The notes beneath the pieces are model-generated. The model made no database searches and was not told the origin of the DNA. It saw only the letters and a list, made by a program, of their open reading frames with translations. This document shows, in pieces, positions 23,307-24,322 of a stretch of DNA of 24,322 nucleotides. Location of the stretch: assembly GCA_002385415.1 (NCBI GenBank), contig DGDL01000075.1, forward strand, positions 19,635-43,956. The letters are read 5' to 3'. The DNA is from Clostridiales bacterium UBA3953. GTDB taxonomy: Bacteria > Bacillota > Clostridia > Oscillospirales > CAG-272. The position numbers were made by a program, and so were the translations under genes. Every line of letters begins with the position of its first letter. Positions within the stretch are counted from its first letter, which is position 1.

Positions 23307-24322
23307 ATATGCTTTCCTCCGTCACGCCCTGGCTCACCGCCATGCTGTAATAAAGGCCCCGCGCCGCCATAAGCTCCGCGTGCGTGCCCCGCTCGACTAT
23401 CCTGCCGTCTTGTATCACCAAAATCAGGTCGGCGTCGCGTATCGTGGACAGCCTGTGCGCAATAAGAAAGCTGGTGCGCCGCTCCATAAGCCTTGTCAGC
23501 GCCTGCTGTATATCCTTTTCGGTCTTGGTGTCAACCGAGCTTGTCGCCTCGTCGAGTATCAGTATGGGGCTGCCCGAAAGCACCGCACGCGCGATCGCAA
23601 GCAGCTGCTTTTGGCCTTCGCTCAGGTTGTCAGAGCTGCCCGACACGACGGTGCTGTATCCGTTTGGCAGCCGAGTTATAAACTCGTCGGCATGCGCCGT
23701 TTTTGCCGCCGCTATAACCTCCTCGTCGGTGGCACTTACACGCGAGTAGCGTATATTGTCCATTATCGTGCCGGAAAACAGGCAGGTATCCTGAAGCACG
23801 ACCGAAAACAGCCGCCTCAAACTGTTGCGCTTGTAGTCCCGCACGTCTATGCCGTCGACTTTCACGCTGCCTTTGTCAACATCGTAAAATCGAGTGAGCA
23901 GGTTTACTATTGTCGTTTTGCCCGAGCCCGTCTCGCCTACCAATGCAATGGTCTGCCCCGGCTCGGCTTTGAAGCATATATCATGCAGCACCGGCTTGTC
24001 GGGCGAGTAGCCGAACGTGACGTGCTCGAACTGTACTTCACCCATAATAACGTCGCCAGGTTCGACCGCGTTTTCCCTGTCGGGAGCCTCCTCGGGAGTG
24101 TCCATAACCTCGAAAACGCGCTCGGCGCCCGCCAGTGCCGAAAGCACCGTGTTAAACATACCAGCCACATTGTTGAGCGGCCGCCCTATTTGTTTTGAGT
24201 AGCTCAGGAAGCTGACCACCGTGCCGACAGGCAGCCCATATCCGGTCGCAAGCAAACCGCCGGTCAGCGCCACAAGCGTAAAGGTAAGGTTGTTTATTAC
24301 ATTAAACAGCGGCATCATGAAG
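23305..24322 (-). CDS. ABC exporter half-transporter (permease-ATPase fusion), N-terminus off the window (partial)
   Basis: The frame is open at the right edge (a Phe codon precedes the first internal ATG at 24318), so the N-terminal membrane helices are missing. The visible 338 residues hold the end of the transmembrane domain (ending about VSFLSYSKQIGRPLNNVAGMF) and a full nucleotide-binding domain: Walker A GETGSGKTT, Q-loop VLQDTCLFSGTI, signature NLSEGQKQLLAIARA, Walker B ILILDEATSSVD, and H-loop AHRLSTI. This is the architecture of MsbA/LmrA/YheH-YheI multidrug- or lipid-type exporters, which work as homodimers or as heterodimers with an adjacent subunit. LSEGQ replaces the usual LSGGQ, as in several heterodimeric exporters. 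The substrate is unknown. It is convergent with the MoxR operon. Confidence 0.95.
   Translation of the reverse strand, partial: FMMPLFNVINNLTFTLVALTGGLLATGYGLPVGTVVSFLSYSKQIGRPLNNVAGMFNTVLSALAGAERVFEVMDTPEEAPDRENAVEPGDVIMGEVQFEHVTFGYSPDKPVLHDICFKAEPGQTIALVGETGSGKTTIVNLLTRFYDVDKGSVKVDGIDVRDYKRNSLRRLFSVVLQDTCLFSGTIMDNIRYSRVSATDEEVIAAAKTAHADEFITRLPNGYSTVVSGSSDNLSEGQKQLLAIARAVLSGSPILILDEATSSVDTKTEKDIQQALTRLMERRTSFLIAHRLSTIRDADLILVIQDGRIVERGTHAELMAARGLYYSMAVSQGVTEESI

Overview
The window looks like chromosomal DNA of a mid-GC Firmicute, probably class Clostridia (for example an Oscillospirales- or Christensenellales-type gut or anaerobic lineage). The pointers are strong GGAGG-type ribosome binding sites, sigma-A promoters with 17-18 nt spacers, RNase Y, a type I GAPDH, and a carbohydrate ABC importer with no dedicated ATPase. 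The lineage call is an inference from gene content and signals; no rRNA or other marker gene is present.

Region 1 (1-10471, minus strand) is one long operon. It starts at a clear promoter (10443-10471) and has an unusually long leader of about 340 nt. In transcription order it encodes a 1017-residue solute-binding protein with two repeated beta-rich modules in front of the binding domain, two inner-membrane sugar permeases (MalF-like and MalG-like), a secreted/membrane protein joining an NHL-type propeller, a TPR stretch and a Yip1 domain, and a very large secreted protein resembling the DUF5696 family whose end lies off the left edge. This looks like an uptake system for an unknown glycan. 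The NHL-TPR-Yip1 protein and the DUF5696-like protein are the least understood parts and the best candidates for something new.

Region 2 (10472-15910, plus strand) holds housekeeping and metabolic genes: a YfbR-type 5'-deoxynucleotidase (whose start codon appears to be non-canonical), uracil phosphoribosyltransferase (upp), CinA, a divergent amidohydrolase-fold protein that seems to have lost its metal ligands, and a short-chain dehydrogenase. Most are separated by good intrinsic terminators and have their own promoters.

Region 3 (15983-19413) has GAPDH on the minus strand, divergent from RNase Y (rny) on the plus strand. The 444-nt gap between them contains both promoters, a 12-nt perfect palindrome, further potential hairpins and a strong hairpin at the start of the rny transcript. 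A structured 3' region ending in a terminator follows rny.

Region 4 (19311-23306, plus strand) is a MoxR / DUF58 / polytopic membrane protein operon with its own promoter. It ends in a two-way terminator shared with a convergent ABC exporter half-transporter (minus strand) that runs off the right edge. I saw no tRNA, rRNA, CRISPR array, insertion sequence or phage gene.
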